64,000 bases of DNA from Marinomonas algarum (GCF_020532605.1 NZ_JAJATW010000012.1:30900-94899), one strand, 5' to 3'. Shown: positions 1 through 10,302, numbered from the stretch's first letter. Notes: generated by a model not told the origin, from the letters alone. Made by a program: numbers and translations.

Positions 1-963
1 AACAATTGCTATCGCAAATAACAGCACATAGAGCGGTTGCCCTGGAGCGAGAGCTAAAGAGATATTTTGCAGCCATTCCATACCCTCACCTTGACCAAAC
101 CACTGTCCGATCGAAGCAGGGAACAAAAGGATACTTGAAGCAAAAATAGGAGGAATAACACCCGCCATGTTTACTTTAAGTGGCAAATGACTCTTTTGCG
201 CGGCAAATACTTTTTTACCTTGCTGGCGTTTAGCATAATTGACTGTAATACGACGTTGACCACGTTCGATGAAAACAACGAATGCAATAGTCGCTATAGC
301 CAAAACACCAATAAGCAGCAAAGCTAGGATATTGATATCACCTTGACGAGCCGATTCAAACGAACGACCTAAAGCAGAAGGCAGGCCAGCTACGATGCCC
401 GCAAAGATAAGAATGGAAATACCATTACCAATACCTTTCTCAGTTACCTGCTCACCCAACCACATTAAAAAGACCGTACCAGCTACCAAGGTAACCACAG
501 CAACAGCATAAAACTCTAAACCGCTGCTGAATGATATACCTTGACTCGCCAAGCCTACTGCCATACTGGCAGACTGAACAAGAGCAAGTAACACCGTACC
601 GTAGCGAGTATATTGAGTAATCTTACGACGACCCGCCTCACCTTCTTTTTTAAGCTGCTCTAGCTGCGGACTCACAACGGTCAATAACTGCATAATAATA
701 GAGGCAGAAATGTAGGGTAAAATCCCAAGCGCAAAAATACTCATGCGTTCGAGCGCGCCCCCTGAGAATACGTTGAATAAACTCAGAATTGTGCCTTCAT
801 TTTGATCAAACAACGCAGAAAGCCTGTCAGGGTTAATACCCGGAACAGGGATATGCGCACCGATTCGGTATACAATAATTGCCAGAAACACAAAACGGAT
901 GCGAGACCAAAGCTCGCTTAAACCGTTCTGCATACCAGCGGGTAGTGAGCCACGCTTTGCCAT
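1..963 (-). CDS. secY: Protein translocase subunit SecY (3' end off window)
   Basis: SecY is the channel-forming subunit of the SecYEG translocon in the inner membrane. The first 321 codons are visible from ATG at 963; about 120 C-terminal residues of a usual ~440 lie beyond the left edge. The protein opens [20 protein letters not shown] and continues with alternating hydrophobic spans, a GINPD loop before the plug region, and the basic cytoplasmic loop [12 protein letters not shown]. The start codon directly abuts the rplO stop codon, so the two are probably translationally coupled as the distal part of the spc operon. Identification is secure from the conserved sequence and operon position. 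Confidence 0.97.
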   Translation of the reverse strand, partial: MAKRGSLPAGMQNGLSELWSRIRFVFLAIIVYRIGAHIPVPGINPDRLSALFDQNEGTILSLFNVFSGGALERMSIFALGILPYISASIIMQLLTVVSPQLEQLKKEGEAGRRKITQYTRYGTVLLALVQSASMAVGLASQGISFSSGLEFYAVAVVTLVAGTVFLMWLGEQVTEKGIGNGISILIFAGIVAGLPSALGRSFESARQGDINILALLLIGVLAIATIAFVVFIERGQRRITVNYAKRQQGKKVFAAQKSHLPLKVNMAGVIPPIFASSILLFPASIGQWFGQGEGMEWLQNISLALAPGQPLYVLLFAIAIV

Positions 964-1398
964 TTATTCCTCGACTTTTCCGCCAGCTGCTTCAATAGCG
1001 GCACGAGCACCTTTAGTCACTTTAAGACCACGAACCGTGACGGCTTTGTCGATTGAACCAGACAAAATCACACGAGCTGTCTTAATTTGATGACCAAGAA
1101 TGTCGGCGCCTTTAAGAGCAGCCAAATCTACAACTTCAGCATTTACAGCAGCAAGCTCGTTAAGACGAACTTCAGCAACATACTTTGCCTGACGTGAAGT
1201 AAAACCGAATTTTGGCAGACGTTTCTGCAAAGGCATTTGACCACCTTCAAAACCAGGTTTCACTGAGCCACCAGAGCGAGACTTAAGACCTTTATGGCCA
1301 CGTCCGCCGGTTTTGCCCAAGCCGCTACCAATGCCGCGACCAACACGTTTAGGAGCATGTTTGCTACCTTCGCCAGGACGAAGTGTATTTAAGAACAT
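964..1398 (-). CDS. rplO: Large-subunit ribosomal protein uL15
   Basis: uL15 is a late-assembly protein of the 50S subunit. The 144-residue length equals that of E. coli. The glycine- and arginine-rich N-terminal extension ([20 protein letters not shown]), which threads into 23S rRNA, is clear, as is the C-terminal globular part around [16 protein letters not shown]. It lies between rpmD (1 bp upstream) and secY (no gap) in the spc operon. Confidence 0.98.
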   Translation of the reverse strand: MFLNTLRPGEGSKHAPKRVGRGIGSGLGKTGGRGHKGLKSRSGGSVKPGFEGGQMPLQKRLPKFGFTSRQAKYVAEVRLNELAAVNAEVVDLAALKGADILGHQIKTARVILSGSIDKAVTVRGLKVTKGARAAIEAAGGKVEE

Positions 1399-1399
1399 G

Positions 1400-1585
1400 T
1401 TATTCTCCTATCACTTTAACCATATAATAAACTTTATTGACCATACCACGAACAGAAGGAGTATCTTCCAACTGACGAGTTTGACCAACTTTACGTAAAC
1501 CCAAGCCTTTAACAGTTTCACGGTGCTTTGGAAGACGACCGATCGGGCTGCGGGTTAGTTGAACTGTGATGGTATTATTCGCCAT
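1400..1585 (-). CDS. rpmD: Large-subunit ribosomal protein uL30
   Basis: This 61-residue protein matches bacterial uL30, a small 50S protein that contacts 23S and 5S rRNA regions. The diagnostic stretch [20 protein letters not shown] is present near the N-terminus and is followed by the conserved [11 protein letters not shown]. It sits 6 bp after rpsE and 1 bp before rplO, the usual spc order. Confidence 0.97.
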   Translation of the reverse strand: MANNTITVQLTRSPIGRLPKHRETVKGLGLRKVGQTRQLEDTPSVRGMVNKVYYMVKVIGE

Positions 1586-1591
1586 AACACA

Positions 1592-2092
1592 TTACCCCAA
1601 AATTTGATCGACTGACTTACCGCGTTTCGCTGCGATTTGTTCAGGTGCTTTCATGTCCTGCAAACCTTTAATCGTAGCGCGAACTACGTTTACTGGGTTT
1701 GTAGATCCGTAACATTTCGCCAATACGTTGTGAACACCAGCGATTTCAAGAACCGCACGCATTGCACCACCGGCGATGATACCAGTACCTTGAGAGGCAG
1801 GCTGCATGTAAACTTTAGATGCACCGTGGTTTGCTTTAACAGGATACTGAAGCGTATCGCCATCAAGCTGTACGGACACCATGTTACGGCGAGCTTGTTC
1901 CATTGCTTTTTGGATGGCCTGAGGCACTTCACGTGCTTTACCACGACCAAAGCCTACTTTACCATTTCCATCACCAACGACTGTCAAAGCTGTGAAAGAG
2001 AAGATACGACCACCCTTTACAACTTTAGCAACGCGGTTTACTTGAACTAGCTTCTCTTGGAGGTCGCTAGTTTGTTGATCATTAACTGCCAT
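1592..2092 (-). CDS. rpsE: Small-subunit ribosomal protein uS5
   Basis: uS5 is a 30S protein at the mRNA entry region that takes part in decoding fidelity. The 166-residue protein has the N-terminal double-stranded-RNA-binding fold around [20 protein letters not shown] and [17 protein letters not shown], then the C-terminal domain with [13 protein letters not shown]. It lies 10 bp after rplR and 6 bp before rpmD. Confidence 0.98.
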   Translation of the reverse strand: MAVNDQQTSDLQEKLVQVNRVAKVVKGGRIFSFTALTVVGDGNGKVGFGRGKAREVPQAIQKAMEQARRNMVSVQLDGDTLQYPVKANHGASKVYMQPASQGTGIIAGGAMRAVLEIAGVHNVLAKCYGSTNPVNVVRATIKGLQDMKAPEQIAAKRGKSVDQILG

Positions 2093-2102
2093 TTGCTACC
2101 CC

Positions 2103-2453
2103 TTAAAACTCTAGACCGGCTTCACGCGCCGCGTCAGCAAGTACTTGAACGCGACCATGATATTTGAAGCCAGAACGATCAAAAGCGACCGAAGTGACAC
2201 CTGCTTCTTTAGCACGAGTAGCAATCAAAGTACCAACTTCTTTAGCTGCCGCTTTGTTACCAGTCGCTGTAGCACGTAGAGCTTCTTCAAGAGTAGAAGC
2301 ACTAGCAAGTACTTTACTACCACAAGGAGAAATCACTTGAGCATACATATGGCGTGGTGTGCGATGTACAGTAAGACGATTCGCACCTAATTCACGAATA
2401 TGCAAGCGAGCACGACGTGCGCGACGAATTCGAGATTGTTTTTTAGTGTTCAT
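2103..2453 (-). CDS. rplR: Large-subunit ribosomal protein uL18
   Basis: uL18 binds 5S rRNA and brings it into the 50S central protuberance together with uL5. The 116-residue protein has the basic N-terminal tail [19 protein letters not shown] and the C-terminal [20 protein letters not shown] typical of the family. The length is within one residue of E. coli. The gene is 10 bp after rplF in the spc operon. Confidence 0.98.
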   Translation of the reverse strand: MNTKKQSRIRRARRARLHIRELGANRLTVHRTPRHMYAQVISPCGSKVLASASTLEEALRATATGNKAAAKEVGTLIATRAKEAGVTSVAFDRSGFKYHGRVQVLADAAREAGLEF

Positions 2454-2463
2454 GAATGCTTAC

Positions 2464-2997
2464 CTACTTCTTCTTAGCTTCTTTACGACGAATGACTTCA
2501 TCAGAATAGCGAACACCTTTACCTTTATAAGGCTCTGGTGGACGGAAACCGCGAACTTCTGCAGCGACTTGACCAACGGCTTGTTTATCAACACCTCTGA
2601 TCACGACTTCTGTTTGAGAAGCACATTCAGCTGTGATGCCTTCAGGTAGTTCGTAATCTACTGGATGAGAAAAACCCAGAGATAGGTTCAGTACGTTGCC
2701 TTTAAGCGCAGCACGATAACCAACACCTTGAAGAAGCAATCGCTTCTCAAAACCTTGACTAACACCAACAACCATGTTGTTAACCAAAGCACGAGTAGTA
2801 CCAGCTAAGGCACGGCTTTGTTTTGCACCATCGCGCGCAGCGAAAGTGATTACATTATCTTCTTTAGACACAACAACGCTTGTGTGAACATTAAACTCTA
2901 ATGAACCTTTGCCGCCTTTAACAACAACATTTTGGCCATTAAGAGTTAAATCTACACCACTAGGAAGCGTCACGGGACTATTAGCAACTCGAGACAT
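2464..2997 (-). CDS. rplF: Large-subunit ribosomal protein uL6
   Basis: uL6 is a 50S protein near the factor-binding site and the sarcin-ricin loop. The 177-residue length equals that of E. coli. Two repeated alpha/beta halves are visible; the second carries the highly conserved [19 protein letters not shown]. It lies 8 bp after rpsH and 10 bp before rplR. Confidence 0.98.
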   Translation of the reverse strand: MSRVANSPVTLPSGVDLTLNGQNVVVKGGKGSLEFNVHTSVVVSKEDNVITFAARDGAKQSRALAGTTRALVNNMVVGVSQGFEKRLLLQGVGYRAALKGNVLNLSLGFSHPVDYELPEGITAECASQTEVVIRGVDKQAVGQVAAEVRGFRPPEPYKGKGVRYSDEVIRRKEAKKK

Positions 2998-3005
2998 ACT
3001 AACTC

Positions 3006-3398
3006 CTAGAATACAGTGCAGATTACTTCGCCACCAATACCAGCAGCGCGAGCTGCACGGTCTGTCATTACACCTTTAGAGGTAGAAATGATTGCAACAC
3101 CAAGACCAGCTTCCACTTTAGGTAGAGCAGCTGTGCCTTTGTATTGACGCAAACTTGGGCGAGATGCGCGTTTAATTTGTTCAATAACCGGCTTACCTTC
3201 GTAGTATTTCAACTCGATTGTAAGTGTCGGCTTCACTGCTTCATCTACGGAAAAGTCACCAACGTAACCTTCTTCGCGTAGTACAGCAGCAATTGATGAC
3301 TTCATTTTTGATGAAGGCATGCTCACAGAAGTCTTTGAAGCCATCTGTGCATTACGAATACGCGTAAACATATCCGCAAGGGTATCTTGCATACTCAT
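3006..3398 (-). CDS. rpsH: Small-subunit ribosomal protein uS8
   Basis: uS8 is a primary 16S rRNA-binding protein. In enteric bacteria it also represses translation of the spc operon by binding mRNA near rplE; whether that holds here cannot be read directly. The 130-residue protein opens [18 protein letters not shown] and ends with the family signature [21 protein letters not shown] 129-bp spacer separates it from rpsN, wider than usual, and holds a promoter-like sequence. Confidence 0.98.
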   Translation of the reverse strand: MSMQDTLADMFTRIRNAQMASKTSVSMPSSKMKSSIAAVLREEGYVGDFSVDEAVKPTLTIELKYYEGKPVIEQIKRASRPSLRQYKGTAALPKVEAGLGVAIISTSKGVMTDRAARAAGIGGEVICTVF

Positions 3399-3447
3399 TT
3401 AAGAGCTCCTAATTTAAAAACCATTGTGCAGCAAATAGAGCTCGCGC

Positions 3448-3476
3448 ATAGTACACAGCAGCGAGCAGAATGTCCA
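3448..3476 (-). promoter_or_regulatory. Candidate internal sigma-70 promoter before rpsH
   Basis: On the minus strand TGGACA (3471-3476) and TACTAT (3448-3453) are separated by exactly 17 bp in the 129-bp rpsN-rpsH spacer. Each hexamer fits the sigma-70 consensus well enough to suggest a secondary promoter driving rpsH and the distal spc genes. This is sequence inference only. Confidence 0.5.
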
Positions 3477-3527
3477 GTATTTAGACAATCCACTCACTGC
3501 AATGTATTATGATAGCGCTCTACTTGC

Positions 3528-3833
3528 TTACCAACTAGCTTTCTTCAAGCCTGGCACATCACCACGCATCGCTGCTTCACGCAACTTGATACGAGACAGA
3601 CCGAAGCGACGGTATACACCGTGCGGACGACCTGTTACTTGGCAACGATTACGCTGGCGAGAAGAAGATGAATCGCGTGGAAGTGCTTGCAATTTAAGCG
3701 TTGCTTCCCACTTTTCATCGTCCGATGCATTAACGTCACTAATGATCGCCTTTAGAGCCGCACGCTTCTCAGCGAACTTAGCTACTAATTTGGTACGTTT
3801 TGCTTCGCGCTGAATCATTGAAATTTTAGCCAT
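3528..3833 (-). CDS. rpsN: Small-subunit ribosomal protein uS14, zinc-free form
   Basis: uS14 sits in the head of the 30S subunit. The 101-residue length and the single cysteine (in [20 protein letters not shown]) mark it as the long form that lacks the CXXC zinc ribbon, so it does not need zinc. It lies 12 bp after rplE. A wide 129-bp gap separates it from rpsH downstream. Confidence 0.97.
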   Translation of the reverse strand: MAKISMIQREAKRTKLVAKFAEKRAALKAIISDVNASDDEKWEATLKLQALPRDSSSSRQRNRCQVTGRPHGVYRRFGLSRIKLREAAMRGDVPGLKKASW

Positions 3834-3845
3834 GATTCCTACCTC

Positions 3846-4385
3846 TTATTTCTTGAAAGGGAAACTAAAGGCGGCTAACAAAGCACGACCTTCTTCATCG
3901 GTACGAGCAGTCGTTGTGATGGTAATATCCATACCACGTACACGATCTACTTTATCGTAATCGATCTCAGGGAAGATGATCTGCTCTTTAACACCCATAC
4001 TGTAGTTACCACGACCGTCGAAAGACTTAGGATTAAGTCCACGGAAGTCACGGATACGTGGAATTGCAACATCAACCAAACGGTCAAAGAAATCCCACAT
4101 ACGCTCACCACGTAGAGTCACTTTACAACCGATCGGGTAACCGTCACGGATTTTAAAGCCTGCTACTGATTTACGCGCCTTAGTTACTACAACTTTTTGG
4201 CCGCTAAGTGCTTCTAGATCATTTACCGCATGCTCAAGAAGTTTCTTGTCTGCGATAGCTTCACCAACACCCATATTTAATGTGATTTTAGTGATTTTAG
4301 GCACTTCCATCACGTTCTTGTAGCTAAACTCTTCAGTAAGAGCTGCTACAACTGTATCTTTATAAACTTGCTTAAGTCTCGCCAT
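3846..4385 (-). CDS. rplE: Large-subunit ribosomal protein uL5
   Basis: uL5 binds 5S rRNA and contacts the P-site tRNA at the central protuberance. The 179-residue length equals that of E. coli. Conserved stretches include [11 protein letters not shown], the P-site loop region [20 protein letters not shown] and [20 protein letters not shown] near the C-terminus. It lies 17 bp after rplX in the spc operon. Confidence 0.98.
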   Translation of the reverse strand: MARLKQVYKDTVVAALTEEFSYKNVMEVPKITKITLNMGVGEAIADKKLLEHAVNDLEALSGQKVVVTKARKSVAGFKIRDGYPIGCKVTLRGERMWDFFDRLVDVAIPRIRDFRGLNPKSFDGRGNYSMGVKEQIIFPEIDYDKVDRVRGMDITITTTARTDEEGRALLAAFSFPFKK

Positions 4386-4402
4386 GGCTATAATTCTCGC
4401 TC

Positions 4403-4720
4403 TTAGGCGTCGATCGCTTCACTATTTGATTTGAAGATACGTACTTTTGTACCGTCTTCATTCAATTTAAAGCCGACGCGATCCGCTTTACCCGTAGCAT
4501 TGTTAAAAATGGCTACATTAGAAACCTGGATAGGTGCTTCTTGTTCAACGATGCCACCAGTTGAACCCTTCATAGGGTTTGGCTTCTCGTGTTTCTTAAC
4601 AGTATTAATGCCAGAAACTAGAACTCGGTTTTCGTCTACTACCTTAACAACTTTACCACGTTTGCCTTTGTCTTTACCGGCAATTACGATAACTTCGTCG
4701 TCACGTTTGATTTTGCGCAT
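4403..4720 (-). CDS. rplX: Large-subunit ribosomal protein uL24
   Basis: uL24 is one of the first proteins to bind 23S rRNA and starts 50S assembly. The 105-residue protein has an N-terminal KOW motif ([20 protein letters not shown]) and the conserved [19 protein letters not shown]. It lies 17 bp after rplN and before rplE. Confidence 0.98.
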   Translation of the reverse strand: MRKIKRDDEVIVIAGKDKGKRGKVVKVVDENRVLVSGINTVKKHEKPNPMKGSTGGIVEQEAPIQVSNVAIFNNATGKADRVGFKLNEDGTKVRIFKSNSEAIDA

Positions 4721-4737
4721 AATGTCCCCTCTCCCTC

Positions 4738-5106
4738 TTACAGCACTTCAGGTGCAAGAGAAACAATTTTCATGAACTGCTCATTTCGCAATTCACGTGT
4801 TACAGGGCCAAAGATACGAGTACCAATAGGCTGTCCTGAAGCATTCAATAGAACCGCTGAGTTTACATCAAAACGGATTACTGAACCATCGGAACGACGA
4901 ACACCTTTCTTAGTTCTAACGACAACAGCGTTTAGAACCTGCCCTTTTTTAACACGACCACGAGGGATCGCTTCTTTCACTGTGACTTTAATAATGTCAC
5001 CGATAGCAGCATAACGACGATGTGAGCCACCCAGTACTTTAATACACTGAACACGCTTTGCGCCGCTGTTATCTGCAACATCAAGCATCGATTCTGTTTG
5101 AATCAT
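4738..5106 (-). CDS. rplN: Large-subunit ribosomal protein uL14
   Basis: uL14 lies at the subunit interface and is the docking site of the silencing factor RsfS. The 122-residue protein begins [19 protein letters not shown] and carries the family signature [20 protein letters not shown]. It is the first gene of the spc group; 51 bp separate it from rpsQ, the last S10 gene, and no clear promoter was found in that gap. Confidence 0.98.
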   Translation of the reverse strand: MIQTESMLDVADNSGAKRVQCIKVLGGSHRRYAAIGDIIKVTVKEAIPRGRVKKGQVLNAVVVRTKKGVRRSDGSVIRFDVNSAVLLNASGQPIGTRIFGPVTRELRNEQFMKIVSLAPEVL

Positions 5107-5157
5107 TACTGCTCTCCAATCAAATTAGATAACAAGTCTCACGAAGGAAGGAGCAGC

Positions 5158-5418
5158 TTATACAGCTGCTGCTTTCTCAACAACTTGAACGAGATTCCAA
5201 GTCTTAGACTTAGAGTAAGGACGAGTTTCCACGACCTTAACGGTATCACCGATCTGGCATTCGTTGTTTTCATCATGAGCGTGTAGTTTAGTCGAACGAC
5301 GTACAAACTTACCGTATAAAGGGTGTTTCTCTGTACGCTCAACTAGCACTGTAATGGTTTTATCCATCTTATCGCTTACTACTTTACCAGTAGCCATACG
5401 CGCTTTTGTTTCTGCCAT
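5158..5418 (-). CDS. rpsQ: Small-subunit ribosomal protein uS17
   Basis: uS17 is a primary 16S rRNA-binding protein. The frame stays open to an upstream ATG at 5439, but I place the start at ATG 5418. A Shine-Dalgarno-like AAGGCAGG precedes it at good spacing, the protein then begins [20 protein letters not shown] with 86 residues like the family, and only 1 bp separates it from the rpmC stop. The core [19 protein letters not shown] is conserved. Confidence 0.95.
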   Translation of the reverse strand: MAETKARMATGKVVSDKMDKTITVLVERTEKHPLYGKFVRRSTKLHAHDENNECQIGDTVKVVETRPYSKSKTWNLVQVVEKAAAV

Positions 5419-5419
5419 C

Positions 5420-5611
5420 TTAGTTACCTGCCTTATCATTTAGCACGGTTTTAACACGTGCGATATTGCGGCGAACCTGCGAGAGCAAATGAGTTTGCGC
5501 TAATTGACCTGTCGCCTTCTGCATACGCAAAGTAAATTGCTCGCGAAGTAATTCGACTAGGGTCGCTTGTAGCTCAGCTACAGACTTTTCTTGCAGTTCT
5601 TTTGCTTTCAT
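5420..5611 (-). CDS. rpmC: Large-subunit ribosomal protein uL29
   Basis: uL29 sits near the polypeptide exit tunnel and forms part of the docking platform for trigger factor and SRP. The 63-residue protein is almost wholly helical, as expected: [20 protein letters not shown] followed by the basic [20 protein letters not shown]. Its ATG directly follows the rplP stop codon, and its own stop is 1 bp before rpsQ. Confidence 0.97.
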   Translation of the reverse strand: MKAKELQEKSVAELQATLVELLREQFTLRMQKATGQLAQTHLLSQVRRNIARVKTVLNDKAGN

Positions 5612-6025
5612 CTACATCACCGTACGCGTTACGAAAGTTGTGGACAGAGGAAGCTTAGCAGCAGCCAACGCGAACGCCTCGCGAGCTAGCTGTTCTGAAA
5701 CGCCCTCAACTTCATAAAGCATTTTTCCAGGTTGAATCTGAGCAACCCAGTATTCTACGCTACCCTTACCTTTACCCTGACGCACTTCTAGAGGCTTCTG
5801 AGTAATCGGCTTATCAGGGAACACACGAATCCAAATTTTACCACCACGCTTGATGTGACGAGTCATTGCACGACGCGCCGCTTCAATTTGACGAGCAGTA
5901 AGACGACCACGTTCTGTGGACTTCAATCCGAATTCACCAAAGCTGACTTGGTTCCCGCGAAGTGCTAGACCGCGGTTACGGCCTTTCTGCATCTTGCGGA
6001 ACTTAGTACGTTTCGGTTGTAACAT
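5612..6025 (-). CDS. rplP: Large-subunit ribosomal protein uL16
   Basis: uL16 is a late-assembly 50S protein that helps position A-site tRNA. The 137-residue protein starts [19 protein letters not shown] and has the conserved [36 protein letters not shown] and [14 protein letters not shown]. It lies 10 bp after rpsC and abuts rpmC. Confidence 0.98.
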   Translation of the reverse strand: MLQPKRTKFRKMQKGRNRGLALRGNQVSFGEFGLKSTERGRLTARQIEAARRAMTRHIKRGGKIWIRVFPDKPITQKPLEVRQGKGKGSVEYWVAQIQPGKMLYEVEGVSEQLAREAFALAAAKLPLSTTFVTRTVM

Positions 6026-6035
6026 GACTTACCCC

Positions 6036-6716
6036 CTACTTAGACTTCTTCTTTTGTGCGCCTTTATCAGCACGCACTTGTTCAATACCGCCCAAGATCT
6101 CGCCTTTGAAGACCCAAACTTTAACACCAATGATGCCGTAAGTTGTGGATGCTTCATAAGTAGAGTAGTCAATGTCAGCGCGTAGAGTGTGTAGAGGTAC
6201 ACGACCTTCACGGTACCACTCAGCACGTGCAATTTCAGCACCGCCTAAACGACCACTAACCTGAACCTTGATACCTTTCGCGCCTGCACGCATGGCATTT
6301 TGTACCGCACGCTTCATAGCACGACGGAACATAACACGACGCTCAAGTTGGCTCGCAATATTTTGCGCAACCAATTTCGCATCCATTTCAGGCTTACGAA
6401 TTTCTTCGATGTTGATGTGAACTGGAACGCCCATCATTTCAGAAACGGCATTACGTAGTTTCTCAACATCTTCGCCTTTCTTACCGATCACAATGCCTGG
6501 ACGGGCAGTGTGAATTGTAATGCGAGCAGTTTGAGCAGGACGCTGAATCTCAATACGAGAAACAGATGCCTGAACCAATTTTTTCTCCAAGAACGCACGA
6601 ACCTGAAGATCGTTTAACAATAGCTTAGAGTAGTTTTGATTGTTCGCATACCAAGTAGAAGTATGATCTTTAACTATCCCTAGGCGTATACCAGTTGGAT
6701 GAACCTTCTGACCCAT
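6036..6716 (-). CDS. rpsC: Small-subunit ribosomal protein uS3
   Basis: uS3 lines the mRNA entry tunnel of the 30S subunit and contributes to helicase activity on mRNA. The 226-residue protein has an N-terminal KH domain with [18 protein letters not shown] and a C-terminal domain with [20 protein letters not shown] and [15 protein letters not shown] lysine-rich tail closes it. It lies 14 bp after rplV. Confidence 0.98.
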   Translation of the reverse strand: MGQKVHPTGIRLGIVKDHTSTWYANNQNYSKLLLNDLQVRAFLEKKLVQASVSRIEIQRPAQTARITIHTARPGIVIGKKGEDVEKLRNAVSEMMGVPVHINIEEIRKPEMDAKLVAQNIASQLERRVMFRRAMKRAVQNAMRAGAKGIKVQVSGRLGGAEIARAEWYREGRVPLHTLRADIDYSTYEASTTYGIIGVKVWVFKGEILGGIEQVRADKGAQKKKSK

Positions 6717-6730
6717 TGGGTTTCTCCTAA

Positions 6731-7063
6731 TTAGTCAGCGACTTTAACTGTGATATGACAACCGCGTTTTAGAATACGGTCAGCACGGCCTTTGGCACGT
6801 GGCATGATACGCTTTAGAGTCATAGCCTCATCAACGTATGCCGTAGAAACACGCAAGTCATCTACATCAGCACCTTCGTTATGCTCAGCGTTAGCTATCG
6901 CAGACTCCAGTACTTTCTTGACAATTACTGCCGCCTTTTTAGGACTGAACGTTAAAATGTTCAGTGCTTCGCTAACAGATTTGCCGCGGATTTGATCTAC
7001 AACCAAACGGGCCTTCTGCGCTGAGAGGCGAGCACCCTTCAATGAAGCGCTTACTTCACTCAT
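6731..7063 (-). CDS. rplV: Large-subunit ribosomal protein uL22
   Basis: uL22 has a long beta-hairpin that lines the peptide exit tunnel; macrolide resistance changes map there. The 110-residue length equals that of E. coli. The N-terminal [18 protein letters not shown] and the hairpin region [20 protein letters not shown] are conserved. It lies 14 bp after rpsS. Confidence 0.98.
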   Translation of the reverse strand: MSEVSASLKGARLSAQKARLVVDQIRGKSVSEALNILTFSPKKAAVIVKKVLESAIANAEHNEGADVDDLRVSTAYVDEAMTLKRIMPRAKGRADRILKRGCHITVKVAD

Positions 7064-7077
7064 GTTAATACCCCTTA

Positions 7078-7353
7078 TTACCGTTTGGCTTTCTTGTCCG
7101 CAGCATGACCACGATATGTACGGGTCGGAGCGAACTCACCCAATTTATGACCGACCATGTCTTCAGTTACAAGAACTGGAACATGCTGGCGACCATTATG
7201 GACAGCGATAGTCAACCCTACAAAATCAGGGAAGATAGTAGAACGGCGCGACCAAGTTTTAATTGGACGGCGTTCGTTTTTCTCTACCGCAGCCTCTACC
7301 TTTTTCAACAAATGAAGGTCGATAAAAGGACCTTTTTTTAGTGAACGTGGCAC
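7078..7353 (-). CDS. rpsS: Small-subunit ribosomal protein uS19
   Basis: uS19 lies in the 30S head near the A-site tRNA. The 91-residue protein starts [20 protein letters not shown] and has the conserved [20 protein letters not shown] and [20 protein letters not shown]. It lies 15 bp after rplB. Confidence 0.98.
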   Translation of the reverse strand: MPRSLKKGPFIDLHLLKKVEAAVEKNERRPIKTWSRRSTIFPDFVGLTIAVHNGRQHVPVLVTEDMVGHKLGEFAPTRTYRGHAADKKAKR

Positions 7354-7368
7354 AGTCGTTTCCTCTTA

Positions 7369-8193
7369 TTACTTAGTACGGCGACGTACAATAAGTTTAT
7401 CAGTACGCTTGTTACTGCGCGTTTTGTAACCTTTAGTAGGCACACCCCATGGCGTAACTGGGTGACGACCACCTTTGCTACGACCTTCACCACCACCGTG
7501 TGGGTGATCAACTGGGTTCATCGCCGCACCGCGAACGGTAGGACGAACACCACGCCAACGCGTAGCACCAGCTTTACCAAGCACCTTCAAGCTATGCTCA
7601 GAGTTTGATACTTCACCCAAAGTAGCACGACATTCAGTCAATACTTTACGCATTTCACCTGAACGTAGACGAAGTGTCACATAACGACCTTCACGAGCTA
7701 CTAACTGAGCTGATGCACCAGCAGAACGTGCAACTTGTGCACCTTTACCAGGCTTAAGCTCAATACAGTGTACAGTACTACCAACCGGAATATTTTGCAG
7801 AGGCAAAGTATTACCCGCTTTGATAGGCGCATCTGCACCACTAAAGACAACATTGCCAGCTGCCATACCTTTGGAAGCGATAATGTAACGACGCTCACCA
7901 TCAGCATACATAATTAATGCAATATTTGCAGAACGGTTTGGATCATACTCCAAACGCTCAACTACCGCAGGAATCCCATCTTTATTACGACGAAAATCAA
8001 CCATACGATAATGCTGCTTATGACCACCACCTACGTGACGCGTAGTGATGCGTCCGTTATTGTTACGTCCACCTGATTTGCTTTTTTTATCTAGCAAAGG
8101 AGCATATGGCGCGCCTTTGTGCAAATCGTTGTTAGTAACTTTAACAACGTGACGACGGCCTGCAGACGTTGGCTTACTTTTTACAACAGCCAT
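7369..8193 (-). CDS. rplB: Large-subunit ribosomal protein uL2
   Basis: uL2 is a primary 23S rRNA-binding protein needed for subunit association and peptidyl transferase activity. The 274-residue protein has the SH3-like and OB domains and the near-invariant C-terminal stretch [20 protein letters not shown], whose histidine lies near the peptidyl transferase centre. It lies 14 bp after rplW. Confidence 0.99.
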   Translation of the reverse strand: MAVVKSKPTSAGRRHVVKVTNNDLHKGAPYAPLLDKKSKSGGRNNNGRITTRHVGGGHKQHYRMVDFRRNKDGIPAVVERLEYDPNRSANIALIMYADGERRYIIASKGMAAGNVVFSGADAPIKAGNTLPLQNIPVGSTVHCIELKPGKGAQVARSAGASAQLVAREGRYVTLRLRSGEMRKVLTECRATLGEVSNSEHSLKVLGKAGATRWRGVRPTVRGAAMNPVDHPHGGGEGRSKGGRHPVTPWGVPTKGYKTRSNKRTDKLIVRRRTK

Positions 8194-8207
8194 TGACCTA
8201 TCTCCCC

Positions 8208-8504
8208 TTATTCAGCGACCATGAAATCAATGTCTTGGCCTTCTGCCAAACGTACGTACGCTTTTTTAACGTCTTTACGTTTGCCTAGACCACGAACTGT
8301 GCGCTTCGTTTTACCTTTATGGTTCAACGTGCGAACAGACTCAACTTTGACTTCAAACAGCGCTTCGATAGCTTGTTTGATTTCAGGTTTTGTTGCATCA
8401 CCTGTTACGCGAAAAACATATTGACCGTTGCCTTCAGCTACGATCGTTGCTTTTTCGGAAATATGTGGGCCTAACAAAACTTTATAAATGCGTTCGCCGA
8501 TCAT
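8208..8504 (-). CDS. rplW: Large-subunit ribosomal protein uL23
   Basis: uL23 is at the exit tunnel and is the main docking site of trigger factor and SRP. The 98-residue protein begins [20 protein letters not shown] and has [20 protein letters not shown] toward the C-terminus. Its ATG overlaps the rplD stop codon in an ATGA junction at 8501-8504, so translation of the two is probably coupled. Confidence 0.98.
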   Translation of the reverse strand: MIGERIYKVLLGPHISEKATIVAEGNGQYVFRVTGDATKPEIKQAIEALFEVKVESVRTLNHKGKTKRTVRGLGKRKDVKKAYVRLAEGQDIDFMVAE

Positions 8505-9106
8505 GCTAGTGCCTCCTCAACTTGTTTCAGAGCACCAACTGTCACCAACACTTTGTCGTAAGCAATCAAGCTAACAGGATCAATAGACGCCGCATCACGA
8601 ACATCTACGTTAGGAATATTGCGAGCCGCTAGGAAAAGATTATCATCTAAGTCATTAGAAATAATCAAAGCGTTCTCAATATTCAAATCTGCCATTTTTG
8701 CTATGAAGAGCTTAGTTTTTGGAGCTTCCAATTTAAGTTCTTCAACCACAACAAGACGGTCTTTACGTACAAGTTCAGACCAGATGGTGCGCATTGCTGC
8801 ACGGTACATCTTCTTGTTCACTTTCTGAGAGTGATCTTGTGGTTTCGCAGCGAAAGTAACACCACCTGAGCGCCATAGAGGGCTACGGATAGTACCTGCG
8901 CGTGCACGACCAGAACCTTTTTGTTTCCAAGGTTTGCGTCCACCACCTGCTACTTCAGAGCGAGTTTTTTGAGCGCGTGAGCCTTGACGAGCGCCAGCCA
9001 AGTAAGATGTAACTACTTGGTGAACTAGAGCTTCGTTATACTCACGAGCAAAGGCTACGTCAGAAACTTCAACTGTTCCTTCTGTGCCTGTTAGATTCAA
9101 GTTCAT
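8501..9106 (-). CDS. rplD: Large-subunit ribosomal protein uL4
   Basis: uL4 lines the exit tunnel through an extended loop. In E. coli it also represses the S10 operon by binding the mRNA leader; the short leader seen here may not support that. The 201-residue length equals that of E. coli, and the loop [20 protein letters not shown] and [16 protein letters not shown] are clear. It lies 12 bp after rplC and overlaps rplW by 4 bp. Confidence 0.98.
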   Translation of the reverse strand: MNLNLTGTEGTVEVSDVAFAREYNEALVHQVVTSYLAGARQGSRAQKTRSEVAGGGRKPWKQKGSGRARAGTIRSPLWRSGGVTFAAKPQDHSQKVNKKMYRAAMRTIWSELVRKDRLVVVEELKLEAPKTKLFIAKMADLNIENALIISNDLDDNLFLAARNIPNVDVRDAASIDPVSLIAYDKVLVTVGALKQVEEALA

Positions 9107-9118
9107 TGTCTACCCCTC

Positions 9119-9757
9119 TTAGCGAGCTTTAACAGCTGATTGAAGAATAACATCACCATTCACTGCACCAGGTACGGCACCTTTCACTAGGATAAGGTTA
9201 CGTTCTGTGTCTACACGAACCACTTCTAGTGATTGTGTAGTGACTTGTGCAGCACCCATATGGCCAGCCATCTTCTTGCCTTTCCAAACACGACCAGGTG
9301 TTTGACATTGACCGATGGAACCAGGTGCACGGTGAGACAACGAGTTACCATGTGTAGCGTCTTGCATACTGAAATTATGACGCTTAATGGCACCTTGAAA
9401 CCCTTTACCCTTTGATTGACCTGTTACGTCAACAACTTGGATAGTTTCGAAATCAGCAACAGTTAGCTCATCACCAACATTGATTTCTTTTTCGTCACCC
9501 GCCAGGCGGAACTCCCACAAACCACGACCTGCTTCAACGTTTGCTTTTGCGTAATGTCCTGCAGCAGCTTTGTTTACACGGCTCGAACGGCGAGAACCTA
9601 CAGTAACCTGAATAGCTTGATAGCCATCAGTTTCTGCTGTTTTCACCTGAGTAACGCGGTTCGGTTCAACCTCGATGACGGTTACTGGCACGGATACACC
9701 TTCTTCATTAAAGATACGTGTCATTCCGGCTTTGCGTCCGACTAATTGAATAGTCAT
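9119..9757 (-). CDS. rplC: Large-subunit ribosomal protein uL3
   Basis: uL3 is one of the two assembly-initiator proteins of the 50S subunit and reaches close to the peptidyl transferase centre. The 212-residue protein has [33 protein letters not shown] (the modified glutamine in relatives lies here) and [20 protein letters not shown] 128-bp spacer separates it from rpsJ upstream, longer than usual. Confidence 0.98.
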   Translation of the reverse strand: MTIQLVGRKAGMTRIFNEEGVSVPVTVIEVEPNRVTQVKTAETDGYQAIQVTVGSRRSSRVNKAAAGHYAKANVEAGRGLWEFRLAGDEKEINVGDELTVADFETIQVVDVTGQSKGKGFQGAIKRHNFSMQDATHGNSLSHRAPGSIGQCQTPGRVWKGKKMAGHMGAAQVTTQSLEVVRVDTERNLILVKGAVPGAVNGDVILQSAVKAR

Positions 9758-9885
9758 TTTTTACCTCATTTGCCAGTTGTGTATGGGGCTATCACCCGCT
9801 ACGGCTGACCATTCCAGATCATTCCACTATTGTGCATAAGCCGACTGATAACCAGCCGGTTCTCGCACCCCAATACTTTGAGTGA
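9758..9885 (-). other. Expanded rpsJ-rplC spacer with small hairpins
   Basis: This 128-bp spacer is much longer than the few tens of bases usual between rpsJ and rplC. On the minus strand CCGGCTG and CAGTCGG can form a 7-bp stem with one G-U pair and a 5-base loop. A smaller GGG/CCC hairpin lies nearer to rplC. Neither is followed by a U-run, and no convincing promoter was seen. A regulatory RNA role is possible but unproven. Confidence 0.3.
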
Positions 9886-10197
9886 TTAACCCAAAGAAAT
9901 TTGTACTTCCACGCCTGCCGCAAGGTCTAGCTTCATCAAAGCATCAACTGTTTTTTCAGTTGGCTCAACGATGTCTAGAACACGTTTATGCGTACGGATT
10001 TCATATTGGTCACGCGCATCTTTGTTTACGTGTGGAGAAATCAATACTGTATAACGTTCTTTGCGAGTAGGAAGTGGAATCGGTCCACGTACTTGCGCAC
10101 CTGTGCGTTTCGCTGTGTCCACAATCTCTTGTGTTGAAGCATCGATCAGACGATGATCAAACGCTTTCAAACGAATACGGATTTTTTGGCTTTGCAT
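9886..10197 (-). CDS. rpsJ: Small-subunit ribosomal protein uS10 (NusE)
   Basis: uS10 is a 30S head protein. Free, it is NusE, which with NusB forms the antitermination complex on rRNA transcripts. The frame extends to 10215, but I start at ATG 10197: GGAG lies just upstream and the product is then 103 residues, the exact family length, beginning [20 protein letters not shown]. The conserved [19 protein letters not shown] is present. It is the first gene of the S10 operon. Confidence 0.97.
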   Translation of the reverse strand: MQSQKIRIRLKAFDHRLIDASTQEIVDTAKRTGAQVRGPIPLPTRKERYTVLISPHVNKDARDQYEIRTHKRVLDIVEPTEKTVDALMKLDLAAGVEVQISLG

Positions 10198-10273
10198 TTC
10201 CAACTCCAAATACAATGTTTTAATGGCTTAACTGTACATTTATTAAACCACTATCCTTTTTTAAGGACGGCGA

Positions 10274-10302
10274 ATATTAGCCATTCGAAAACTGGTTGTC
10301 AA
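10274..10302 (-). promoter_or_regulatory. S10 operon promoter
   Basis: On the minus strand a perfect -35 TTGACA (10297-10302) is followed after exactly 17 bp by TATAAT-like TAATAT (10274-10279). It lies between the tuf terminator and rpsJ, so it should drive the S10 operon. The predicted transcript start near 10267 leaves a leader of only about 70 nt before the rpsJ start. Confidence 0.85.
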
